Shown here: positions 49,306-57,161 of the stretch, in pieces | How the letters are laid out: each line of letters begins with the position of its first letter | How positions within the stretch are numbered: the stretch's first letter is position 1 | Assembly: GCA_934675205.1 (NCBI GenBank) | Contig: CAKUPQ010000001.1 | Location: 186,001 to 250,000, forward strand | Direction: 5' to 3' | Origin: an uncultured Flavobacteriaceae bacterium | GTDB lineage: Bacteria > Bacteroidota > Bacteroidia > Flavobacteriales > Flavobacteriaceae | DNA: 64,000 nucleotides | Notes under the pieces: generated by a model | Databases searched by the model: none | What the model was told of the DNA's origin: nothing | What the model saw: only the letters and a program-made list of their open reading frames with translations | Position numbers and translations under genes: made by a program

Positions 49306-50667
49306 ATGAAAAAAAGTATTTTTAAAATTGTATTATTTACGGGGATTTTCCTTGTTTCTGTCATTTCTGTAAAAGCACAGGAAAGAGTCCTTTTCGGAAA
49401 AGAACTCGATCAGGAATATACCAACCCACATACCGGAATGATTCAATGTATTTCTCATCAGTATAGTCAATATTTACAGGAAACAATACCTCAGATTGAG
49501 CCTGTTAAAGGAGAAAATCATAAAACTCTCGGAACAGAAGACACCAATGAAGTGTATGTGATTCCTGTGGTTGTTCACGTGATTCATAGCGGCCAGCCTG
49601 TTGGAGTAGGCAAAAACATTTCTGATGCCCGTGTGTTATCTCAAATTGCCGTTTTGAATGAAGATTACAGAAAAATGGCAGGAACATCCGGATTTGGAAG
49701 TAATCCTTTAGGAGTGGATACAGAAATTGAGTTTTGTCTGGCTCAAACCGACCCTAACGGAAATCCGACAAACGGTATTAACAGAGTGAATTTAGATATG
49801 ACCTGGCATTATATTAATGTCGAACAAACTCTAAAACCTACAACACAATGGGACCCAACAAAATATTTTAACATTTGGGTGTGTGAGTTTGGTTATCATG
49901 CTAACCCTAATTATGATTTGGAGGGAACTTTGGGTTATGCTCAATTCCCAAGTAACTCGGGATTATCTGGAATACCTTATACGGGAAATGCAAATACTGA
50001 TGGTGTTATTATTGACTGGAGATGTTTCGGAAGAAACACAGAAGCACCCGGAACTTATTTTACCGGTTACAACAAAGGACGTACTACAACACACGAAGTT
50101 GGGCACGCATTTGGATTAAGACATATTTGGGGAGATAATACTTCTTGTACTGTCAATACTATTGACACCCAACAGGATTATTGTCCGGACACTCCTCCTC
50201 ACTCAAATCCGAATTATTTTTGTTCGGCATCTACATCAACAACCTGTACGGGTTATACTCCTATGCCGGAAAATTATATGGATTATAGTCCTGATCTTTG
50301 TTTGAATACTTTTACTGCAAACCAAAAAACAAGAATGAGAAATGCGTTAAACAATGCAACCCGAAGAAGTACCTTAAAAACATCAGATGTGTGTTCTCCT
50401 CCTGCCAGTACAGATAATTTTGGTTTAGGAATGATTTCGTTATACCCGAATCCTGCTAATGATGTTTTGAATTTGGTTATGCCCGACAATTATGAATTAT
50501 CAGGAAATATAACAATTTATAACACCGTAGGTCAGGTAATATTTACTTCAAATGTTTCTGATACGAATATGTATCGTATAGATGTTTCAGGATTTGCTAA
50601 CGGAGTTTATTTGGTGAAAATAAATAAAGAAAATCAATCCAAAACATTACAGTTTATCAAAAAATAA
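49306..50667 (+). CDS. Secreted M43-type (pappalysin/cytophagalysin-like) metalloprotease with T9SS domain
   Basis: 453 residues from the ATG at 49306. Signal peptide FKIVLFTGIFLVSVISVKAQ. The zinc motif TTHEVGHAFGLRHIWGD (HExxHxxGxxH) near residue 262 is the M43 cytophagalysin pattern, followed by the Met-turn YMDYSPDLC near 325. Conserved Cys (CPDTPPHSNP, FCSASTSTTC) support an extracellular enzyme. It ends in a T9SS type A domain (LYPNPANDVLNLVMPDNYEL, ITIYNTVGQVIFTSNV, FANGVYLVKINKENQSK). Likely degrades external proteins. Followed by a strong terminator. Confidence 0.92.
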   Translation: MKKSIFKIVLFTGIFLVSVISVKAQERVLFGKELDQEYTNPHTGMIQCISHQYSQYLQETIPQIEPVKGENHKTLGTEDTNEVYVIPVVVHVIHSGQPVGVGKNISDARVLSQIAVLNEDYRKMAGTSGFGSNPLGVDTEIEFCLAQTDPNGNPTNGINRVNLDMTWHYINVEQTLKPTTQWDPTKYFNIWVCEFGYHANPNYDLEGTLGYAQFPSNSGLSGIPYTGNANTDGVIIDWRCFGRNTEAPGTYFTGYNKGRTTTHEVGHAFGLRHIWGDNTSCTVNTIDTQQDYCPDTPPHSNPNYFCSASTSTTCTGYTPMPENYMDYSPDLCLNTFTANQKTRMRNALNNATRRSTLKTSDVCSPPASTDNFGLGMISLYPNPANDVLNLVMPDNYELSGNITIYNTVGQVIFTSNVSDTNMYRIDVSGFANGVYLVKINKENQSKTLQFIKK

Positions 50668-50685
50668 ATCGAAGTGTTTGACAAT

Positions 50686-50723
50686 AAAAATCGGGTTAAG
50701 AAAATTCTTAACCCGATTTTTTT
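50686..50723. terminator. Strong intrinsic terminator (M43 protease / porT, convergent)
   Basis: A perfect 17-bp inverted repeat, AAAAATCGGGTTAAGAA (50686-50702) and TTCTTAACCCGATTTTT (50705-50721), followed by T residues. Works for both convergent genes. Confidence 0.85.
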
Positions 50724-50749
50724 ATTATAGAAAACGGTATAAATACTGT

Positions 50750-51448
50750 TTAATGAAAAGCAAAATTAATAAAAACAGATCTTGTTTTCATTGCATCTAT
50801 ATTACTTGTCCAAGGGCTGTTTGGGTTGTTGTCTGGAATAATTTCGTTATTAATTCCGAAAACTCCTCTGATTGATGGAGAAAAAATAAAATATTCCAAG
50901 TAAATATCTATTCCAAAACCAACTTCATAATTGTACGTCCATCGGTTCATGCGAAAACGCTGTTCGTAGTTGTCATCTCGAGCATTATAATTACTCGAAA
51001 GGTTCAGTGATGTAGAAGCCCCTCCTAATAAGTAAGGTTTAATATTTCCTGTACGAACAGATGAAAATTTAACCAATAAAGGGAGATGAATATAAGTTGA
51101 TTTTACTTCTCTTAATCGGTCTCTCGGATTTTCAAGTCCCGGAAATATTAAATCTCTTTGAGAATAAAACAATCCGGGTTCAAACCTTAAATCCACATGT
51201 TCGTGAAGTCTTAAATTTCCAATAAGTCCTACGTTAAAACTGGTTGTGGTGTTTACCTGAATCTCGGGAGCATTTTCTTTGTAATCAAACTTAAAATCAT
51301 AAAAATTAAGCCCCAAAAAGTATCCGTAATGTACACGTTGTTTCTGAAAGTTTTCTTGATGAACAATAGGGTTTTTTCCGAAAATGTGAAATTGAGCCTG
51401 CATTTGCAGACCAAAACACATTAGTAACAAGACAAATATTTTTTTCAT
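50750..51448 (-). CDS. porT: Type IX secretion/gliding protein PorT (SprT-like outer-membrane beta-barrel)
   Basis: 232 residues from the ATG at 51448. Signal peptide IFVLLLMCFGLQMQAQF, then a small outer-membrane beta-barrel with GYFLGLNFYDFKFDYKEN, LRFEPGLFYSQRDLIFPG, STYIHLPLLVKFSSVRTGNI and YEVGFGIDIYLEYF. This matches PorT/SprT, a component of the type IX secretion system. Its position directly after ubiE is the same as for sprT in flavobacteria. It fits the four T9SS cargo genes in the window. The longer reading (51487) would overlap ubiE and is not used. Confidence 0.85.
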   Translation of the reverse strand: MKKIFVLLLMCFGLQMQAQFHIFGKNPIVHQENFQKQRVHYGYFLGLNFYDFKFDYKENAPEIQVNTTTSFNVGLIGNLRLHEHVDLRFEPGLFYSQRDLIFPGLENPRDRLREVKSTYIHLPLLVKFSSVRTGNIKPYLLGGASTSLNLSSNYNARDDNYEQRFRMNRWTYNYEVGFGIDIYLEYFIFSPSIRGVFGINNEIIPDNNPNSPWTSNIDAMKTRSVFINFAFH

Positions 51449-51449
51449 T

Positions 51450-52181
51450 TTATTTTTTAGATGCTGTATATATGGCAGCCGAGCCAAACATTTGCGGTTT
51501 ATCTTCCACTTCTATAAACCCGATTTTTCTCAAAATATTGTTTAATACTTCTCCAAAAGGAAAATTGGAGGCTGATTCGGACAAATATCCGTAGGCTTTT
51601 TTATCTTTTGAGAACAACCTTCCGATTAACGGAAGAAATACATTGCAATACAACTTATATCCTTGTCTAAAAGGGAATTTAGTCGGAACGGAGGTTTCTA
51701 AAATCACAAAAGTTCCGTTTGGCTTTAGCACTCTGAACATTTCCGAGAGTCCTTTTTCGAGGTTTTCAAAATTTCGTATTCCATAAGCAACTGTGATTAC
51801 GTCAAAATAATTGTCCTCAAACGGAAGATTTTCCGAATCAGCCTGAATCAGCGTAATTCTATCTGAAAGCCCTTTGTTTTCAACCTTTTTTCTGCCTACC
51901 TTGAGCATTCCCTCCGAAATATCAGCTCCTATAATTTCCACAGCTTTTGTACGAGAAAGCATAATGGCTAAATCACCCGTTCCTGTGGCTACATCTAATA
52001 TTTTGGACGGATTTTTTTTCTCAATCAGACGGACAATTTTCTTTTTCCATTTCATATCCGAACCCAATGAGATTACACGATTCAGGTTGTCATATCCGTC
52101 CGAAATGTTATCAAACATCTGCTCAACCTGTTGTTTTTTTCCAAGCTCGGAATCTTTATATGGAGTAATATTTTTTGACAT
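51450..52181 (-). CDS. ubiE: Demethylmenaquinone (ubiquinone/menaquinone) methyltransferase
   Basis: Methylates demethylmenaquinone in the last step of menaquinone biosynthesis, and ubiquinone intermediates where present; in this group menaquinone is the expected product. 243 residues. Seen: MFDNISDGYDNLNRVISLG, SAM motif ILDVATGTGDLAIMLSR near residue 60, GADISEGMLKVGRKKVEN, ITVAYGIRNFENLEKGLSEM, and C-terminal motif. It precedes porT (1-bp gap), so both are on one transcript, with a -7 box at 52201-52208. Confidence 0.94.
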   Translation of the reverse strand: MSKNITPYKDSELGKKQQVEQMFDNISDGYDNLNRVISLGSDMKWKKKIVRLIEKKNPSKILDVATGTGDLAIMLSRTKAVEIIGADISEGMLKVGRKKVENKGLSDRITLIQADSENLPFEDNYFDVITVAYGIRNFENLEKGLSEMFRVLKPNGTFVILETSVPTKFPFRQGYKLYCNVFLPLIGRLFSKDKKAYGYLSESASNFPFGEVLNNILRKIGFIEVEDKPQMFGSAAIYTASKK

Positions 52182-52200
52182 TGTCTTAAAAATGAGTTTG

Positions 52201-52208
52201 CAAAGATA
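52201..52208 (-). promoter_or_regulatory. -7 box for ubiE-porT
   Basis: TATCTTTG on the minus strand, 20 bp before the ubiE ATG. Confidence 0.65.
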
Positions 52209-52254
52209 ATAGTTTTCAGTCAGTTTCTGTTTATCTTCTGAAAACTAAAATCCC

Positions 52255-52262
52255 TATCTTTG
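52255..52262 (+). promoter_or_regulatory. -7 box for prmA-clpS
   Basis: TATCTTTG, 28 bp before the prmA ATG. It is paired divergently with the ubiE box 46 bp away. Confidence 0.65.
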
Positions 52263-52267
52263 CACCC

Positions 52268-52281
52268 AACCTTAAACCTTA
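52268..52281. repeat. Short heptamer repeat (AACCTTA x2) in the prmA leader
   Basis: AACCTTA AACCTTA followed by AAC, between the -7 box and the prmA ATG; same word type as near 48739. Confidence 0.5.
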
Positions 52282-52290
52282 AACAAAAAA

Positions 52291-53118
52291 ATGTACATTG
52301 CCTATCATTTTACCATAGAGCCACGAGAGTTAGGAAGCGAAATTTTATTAGCGGAACTCCAAGACACTCCTTTTGAGAGTTTTGAAGAAACAGATAAAGG
52401 CTTGTCGGCTTATGTTCAGGCTGAATTACATTCAGATGATATTTTGTCTGATGTGATGATTTTGGAAAACCCCGAGTTTCAGATTTCGTATGAAATTGAA
52501 CACATCGAAACGGTGAATTGGAATGAGGAATGGGAAAAGAATTTCAATCCGATTGAGGCAGGAGAAGAGTGTTATATTCGGGCTCCGTTTCACGAAAGTA
52601 AAAACTTCAACTACGAAATCGTAATCGAACCAAAAATGAGTTTCGGAACGGGACACCATCAGACAACTTCGATGATGATTCAGCATTTATTGGAAACGGA
52701 TTTAGAAGGTAAAAAAACACTTGATATGGGTTGCGGAACTGCAATTTTAGCAATTTTGGCCGAAATGAAAGGGGCAAAACCCATTGATGCGATTGATATT
52801 GATAATTGGTGTTATCTGAATTCCATTGAAAATGCAGAGCGGAATAATTGTAAGGAAATTTCAGTTTATGAGGGAGATGCCTCGCTTTTGAAAGGAAAAA
52901 AATACGATGTGATTATCGCAAATATCAACCGAAATATTTTGCTTAATGATATGAAAACTTACGCTTCTTGTTTAAGTAAAGGAGGTTTGTTATTTTTGAG
53001 TGGATTTTATACGGAGGATATTCCGTTTATTGATGAAAGCTGTCAAAAAAACGGACTTAAATTCCAAAGTAAGCACGAAAAAGACAATTGGGTTGCCTTA
53101 AAATACACGATGCAATGA
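52291..53118 (+). CDS. prmA: Ribosomal protein L11 methyltransferase
   Basis: Trimethylates residues of ribosomal protein L11. 275 residues. N-terminal substrate-binding domain (residues 1-90), linker with WNEEWEKNFNPIEAGE, then the SAM domain: FGTGHHQTTSMMIQHLLE, LDMGCGTAILAILAEMKGA (motif I near residue 150), IDIDNWCYLNSIENAERN, VIIANINRNILLNDMKTYA (the NINR.IL motif). Complete. Overlaps clpS by 4 nt. Confidence 0.93.
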   Translation: MYIAYHFTIEPRELGSEILLAELQDTPFESFEETDKGLSAYVQAELHSDDILSDVMILENPEFQISYEIEHIETVNWNEEWEKNFNPIEAGEECYIRAPFHESKNFNYEIVIEPKMSFGTGHHQTTSMMIQHLLETDLEGKKTLDMGCGTAILAILAEMKGAKPIDAIDIDNWCYLNSIENAERNNCKEISVYEGDASLLKGKKYDVIIANINRNILLNDMKTYASCLSKGGLLFLSGFYTEDIPFIDESCQKNGLKFQSKHEKDNWVALKYTMQ

Positions 53119-53390
53119 GTACCAAAGAAAAAGTTTTAGAAGAAGTTTTAGTTGAGGAAGCTGTTTCGGATTCGCACAAAATCATTTTGTTTAATGATGA
53201 TGTGAATACTTTTGACCACGTAATCGAAATGCTTATTGCGATTTGCGACCACGAACCTTTACAGGCCGAACAATGTGCTATTTTGGTACATTATACCGGA
53301 AAATGCGAAGTGAAAACAGGAGAACTTTCTGAGCTTGTTCCGAAATGTTCAGCACTTTTAGAGGCAGGACTTTCTGCTGAAATTCAATAA
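53115..53390 (+). CDS. clpS: ATP-dependent Clp protease adaptor ClpS
   Basis: 91 residues from the ATG at 53115, which overlaps the prmA stop. ClpS delivers N-degron substrates to ClpAP. Seen: HKIILFNDDVNTFDHVIEML (the N-degron pocket segment) and DHEPLQAEQCAILVHYTGKC, then ELSELVPKCSALLEAGLSAE. An upstream start at 53088 lies inside prmA and is rejected. Translational coupling with prmA is likely. Followed by a terminator. Confidence 0.93.
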   Translation: MSTKEKVLEEVLVEEAVSDSHKIILFNDDVNTFDHVIEMLIAICDHEPLQAEQCAILVHYTGKCEVKTGELSELVPKCSALLEAGLSAEIQ

Positions 53391-53422
53391 AAAAACGGTA
53401 TAAATTTTATACCGTTTTTTTG
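53391..53422 (+). terminator. Intrinsic terminator after clpS
   Basis: AAAAACGGTATAAA and TTTATACCGTTTTT with a tight loop, then more T residues. Confidence 0.82.
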
Positions 53423-53532
53423 TTTTATAATGAAGATTAGTCATTACTTAACAACAATCTTCTTTAAATTCAAACCTTAAATTATTTCCGCTTTTATTTT
53501 GATTAAATACCTGCATAAAAAATCTTCAATTT

Positions 53533-56500
53533 CTACATATTCCTTCTATACTGCCCACCTACTTCAAACAATGCAGAAGTAATCTGCCCTAAAGAACAAA
53601 CCTTGGTTGCTTCCATCAGTTGTTCAAAGATATTTTGGTTCTGAACCGCTACTTCCTGAATTTTATCAAGTTCGGCTTTTACTTTATCGGTATTGGCTTT
53701 GTTCAACGTTTCTTTGGTTTTGATTTGGAATAATTTTTCTTCTTCCGTTGCTCTGATTACTTCAGCAGGAACAACAGTCGGAGAACCTTTACTGCTCAAA
53801 AACGTATTTACTCCGATAATCGGGAATTCTCCTGTGTGTTTCAGCGTTTCGTAATACAAACTTTCCTCCTGAATTTTCGAACGCTGGTACATTGTTTCCA
53901 TTGCTCCAAGCACTCCTCCACGTTCTGTAATTCGGTCAAATTCTGTTAACACTGCTTCTTCAACTAAATCAGTCAATTCTTCGATGATAAACGACCCTTG
54001 AATTGGGTTTTCGTTTTTCGCCAATCCTAATTCTCTGTTGATAATCAGCTGAATTGCCATTGCTCTACGAACTGATTCTTCGGTCGGAGTCGTAATCGCC
54101 TCATCATACGCATTGGTATGCAATGAGTTACAGTTATCATAAATCGCATACAAAGCCTGTAAAGTTGTACGAATATCATTAAAATCAATTTCCTGTGCGT
54201 GAAGCGAACGACCTGAAGTCTGAATGTGGTATTTGAGCATTTGAGCTCTTTCATTAGCTCCGTATTTTAATTTTAAGGCTTTTGCCCAAATTTTTCGAGC
54301 TACACGACCAATCACCGCATATTCCGGATCGATTCCGTTGGAGAAAAAGAACGACAAGTTTGGCCCGAAATCATTGATGTTCATTCCTCTTGACAGATAA
54401 TATTCCACGTAAGTGAAACCATTAGCCAGGGTAAAAGCCAATTGCGTAATCGGATTCGCTCCAGCCTCCGCAATATGATATCCTGAAATCGAAACTGAAT
54501 AGAAATTACGAACGTTTTTCTGAATAAAATATTCCTGAACGTCTCCCATCAATCGTAACGCGAATTCAGTCGAGAAAATACAAGTGTTTTGAGCCTGATC
54601 TTCTTTTAAAATATCTGCCTGAACCGTTCCACGAACTTGTGAAAGCGTTTTGGTTTTGATTTCGTTATACACCTCCAAAGGTAAAACCTGATCTCCCGTA
54701 ACTCCCAACAACATAAGTCCTAATCCGTTGTTTCCTTCCGGAAGTTCACCGTTATATCGTGGTCTTTCAACACCTTTTTCTTTATAAATCGCATTGATTT
54801 TTGCTTCAACTTCTGCTTCTAAACCATTTTCTTTGATGTATTTTTCGCAGTTTTGGTCAATAGCCGCATTCATAAAGAACCCTAACAACATCGGAGCTGG
54901 TCCGTTGATGGTCATCGAAACCGAAGTGGCAGGATGCGACAAATCAAAACCTGAATACAGTTTTTTCGCATCGTCTAAACAACAGATAGAAACTCCCGCA
55001 TTTCCGATTTTTCCGTAAATATCAGGTCTGTAATCCGGGTCGTTTCCGTATAAAGTTACACTGTCAAAAGCGGTTGAAAGTCGTTTGGCAGGCATTCCCA
55101 AACTCACATAGTGGAAACGTCTGTTGGTTCTTTCAGGACCTCCTTCACCAGCAAACATACGGGTCGGGTCTTCTCCTTCACGTTTGAACGGGTACAATCC
55201 TGATGCAAAAGGGAACTCTCCCGGAACATTTTCCTGTAAATTCCATTTCAGAATATCTCCCCAAGCCTGATATTTCGGTAGTGCAATTTTCGGAATCTGT
55301 GAATGAGAAAGTGATTCTGTATGCGTTTGAATTTTGATTTCTTTATCTCTAACCTTAAACGAATACACAGGATTTTTGTATTTATTTACTTTTTCATCCC
55401 AAGTGAAAATGATTTCCCAGTTGTACGGGTCAAGATTCATTTTTACTCGGTCGAATTCTTTTTTCAAAAGCTCAACAAATTGCCTGTTTCCGTCAGTCTG
55501 AGCTTGTCGAAGACTATCTTCATCAATTCCAAACTTCGACAAGCTCAGTTTGACATCCGTAACCGATTCAATCGTTTTATAGATTCCGTATAGTTTTTGA
55601 GCTACTTCAACTTGGGTTAAAACCGTTTCGTCATATTTTCGGTTGTTTTCGGCAATTTCAGATAAATATCTGGTTCTACTTGGTGGAATCACGAATATTT
55701 TCTCGCTCATTTCACGAGTAATTTCGAAAGTAGATTTTAAGTCCGAACTTGTCTTTTCGACTATTTTATCCATAATCGCTTTGTAAAGCGAATTCATTCC
55801 CGGATCGTTAAACTGCGAAGCAATCGTTCCGAAAACAGGCATTGTATCAGGATTTTCGTGCCATAGGTTATGGTTGCGTTGGAATTGCTTTTTTACATCT
55901 CTGATAGCGTCCAAAGCTCCTCTTTTATCGAATTTGTTGATTGCTACCAAATCAGCAAAATCAAGCATATCAATTTTCTCTAATTGAGTAGCTGCTCCAA
56001 ATTCGGGAGTCATCACATACAAAGCTACATCAGAATGATCCATAATTTCGGTATCCGACTGTCCGATACCCGAAGTTTCTAGAACAATCAAATCGTATTT
56101 TGCAGCTTTGAGCACTTGAATGGCTTCTGCTACGTATTTCGACAATGCTAAATTTGACTGACGAGTAGCCAGCGAACGCATATAAACTCTCGGATTATTG
56201 ATAGCATTCATACGGATTCTATCTCCGAGTAATGCTCCTCCAGTTTTGCGTTTTGACGGATCAACCGAAATAAGTCCAATCGTTTTTTCAGGGAAATCTA
56301 TTAAGAATCGACGAACTAATTCGTCCACCAAGGATGATTTTCCTGCTCCTCCTGTTCCGGTAATTCCCAAAACTGGGATTTTTGAATCTTTATTTAATTC
56401 GTGGATTTTATCGAAAATATCTTTTGAAACCTCCGGAAAATTTTCTGCAGACGAAATAAGTCTTGCAATGGCTTTCGGATTTTTTTCTTCAAGATTGTCT

Positions 56501-56964
56501 AAGTTTACATTTAGCTCATTTCCTACCGGAAAATCCGATCTTTCAATCAAGTCGTTAATCATTCCTTGCAATCCCATCGCACGACCATCATCAGGAGAGT
56601 AAATTCGGGTGATTCCGTAGTCTTCTAATTCTTTGATTTCTTCCGGAAGAATTACTCCACCTCCACCTCCAAAAATCTTAATGTGTTCTGCTCCTTTTTC
56701 TTTGAGCAAATCATACATATATTTAAAGTATTCGTTGTGTCCTCCCTGATACGAAGTCATCGCAATGGCATTCGCATCTTCTTGAATGGCTGTATTTACG
56801 ACTTCTTCAACGCTTCTGTCGTGACCTAGGTGAATAACCTCGCAACCGGTTGCTTGGATTACTCTTCGCATAATATTTATAGAAGCATCGTGTCCGTCAA
56901 AAAGTGAGGCTGCTGTTACAATTCTTACTTTATTTTTTGGGGTATAAGGCTTTTGTTGTTCCAT
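53533..56964 (-). CDS. icmF: Fused isobutyryl-CoA mutase (IcmF): B12-binding, GTPase and mutase domains
   Basis: Interconverts isobutyryl-CoA and n-butyryl-CoA with adenosylcobalamin; the built-in MeaI-type G-protein helps load and protect the cofactor. 1143 residues. Domains: B12-binding (~10-145, [15 protein letters not shown] with the cobalamin His, then [12 protein letters not shown]), GTPase (~195-430; P-loop GTGGAGKSS near residue 205, KFDKRG base motif), and the (beta/alpha)8 mutase domain from ~560 ([38 protein letters not shown]). A 63-nt inverted repeat lies in the linker (55492-55554). Domain order distinguishes it from ordinary methylmalonyl-CoA mutase. Single gene. Confidence 0.92.
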   Translation of the reverse strand: MEQQKPYTPKNKVRIVTAASLFDGHDASINIMRRVIQATGCEVIHLGHDRSVEEVVNTAIQEDANAIAMTSYQGGHNEYFKYMYDLLKEKGAEHIKIFGGGGGVILPEEIKELEDYGITRIYSPDDGRAMGLQGMINDLIERSDFPVGNELNVNLDNLEEKNPKAIARLISSAENFPEVSKDIFDKIHELNKDSKIPVLGITGTGGAGKSSLVDELVRRFLIDFPEKTIGLISVDPSKRKTGGALLGDRIRMNAINNPRVYMRSLATRQSNLALSKYVAEAIQVLKAAKYDLIVLETSGIGQSDTEIMDHSDVALYVMTPEFGAATQLEKIDMLDFADLVAINKFDKRGALDAIRDVKKQFQRNHNLWHENPDTMPVFGTIASQFNDPGMNSLYKAIMDKIVEKTSSDLKSTFEITREMSEKIFVIPPSRTRYLSEIAENNRKYDETVLTQVEVAQKLYGIYKTIESVTDVKLSLSKFGIDEDSLRQAQTDGNRQFVELLKKEFDRVKMNLDPYNWEIIFTWDEKVNKYKNPVYSFKVRDKEIKIQTHTESLSHSQIPKIALPKYQAWGDILKWNLQENVPGEFPFASGLYPFKREGEDPTRMFAGEGGPERTNRRFHYVSLGMPAKRLSTAFDSVTLYGNDPDYRPDIYGKIGNAGVSICCLDDAKKLYSGFDLSHPATSVSMTINGPAPMLLGFFMNAAIDQNCEKYIKENGLEAEVEAKINAIYKEKGVERPRYNGELPEGNNGLGLMLLGVTGDQVLPLEVYNEIKTKTLSQVRGTVQADILKEDQAQNTCIFSTEFALRLMGDVQEYFIQKNVRNFYSVSISGYHIAEAGANPITQLAFTLANGFTYVEYYLSRGMNINDFGPNLSFFFSNGIDPEYAVIGRVARKIWAKALKLKYGANERAQMLKYHIQTSGRSLHAQEIDFNDIRTTLQALYAIYDNCNSLHTNAYDEAITTPTEESVRRAMAIQLIINRELGLAKNENPIQGSFIIEELTDLVEEAVLTEFDRITERGGVLGAMETMYQRSKIQEESLYYETLKHTGEFPIIGVNTFLSSKGSPTVVPAEVIRATEEEKLFQIKTKETLNKANTDKVKAELDKIQEVAVQNQNIFEQLMEATKVCSLGQITSALFEVGGQYRRNM
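55492..55554. repeat. 63-bp inverted-repeat element in frame inside icmF
   Basis: Left arm 55492-55515 and right arm 55531-55554 are 24-nt inverted copies with 20 matches; the core CTGAGCTTGTCGAAG is exact. The element is 63 nt, a multiple of three, and lies in the linker between GTPase and mutase domains. It encodes LSLSKFG and SLRQAQTD on the minus strand. Confidence 0.75.
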
Positions 56965-57123
56965 TTTAAATGTATGTTTTTAAAAGCCCGCAATTTACGA
57001 TTTTTAACCACCAAATGCACGATTTTGAGCGAATAAATTTGTTCTATCTAAAGGGTTCAAGCAAAAATCAAATGTTTTACCTTATCATAACCTCAACATA
57101 ACATTTGAAAAACACCTCACCCG

Positions 57124-57131
57124 TAGCTTTG
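57124..57131 (+). promoter_or_regulatory. -7 box for the TonB receptor/phosphatase/phytase operon
   Basis: TAGCTTTG, 30 bp before the receptor ATG; a TTG lies at 57105-57107 but with a 16-bp spacer, shorter than usual. Confidence 0.6.
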
Positions 57132-57161
57132 CATAAAATTTAAAAAAAAACAAACAATACG

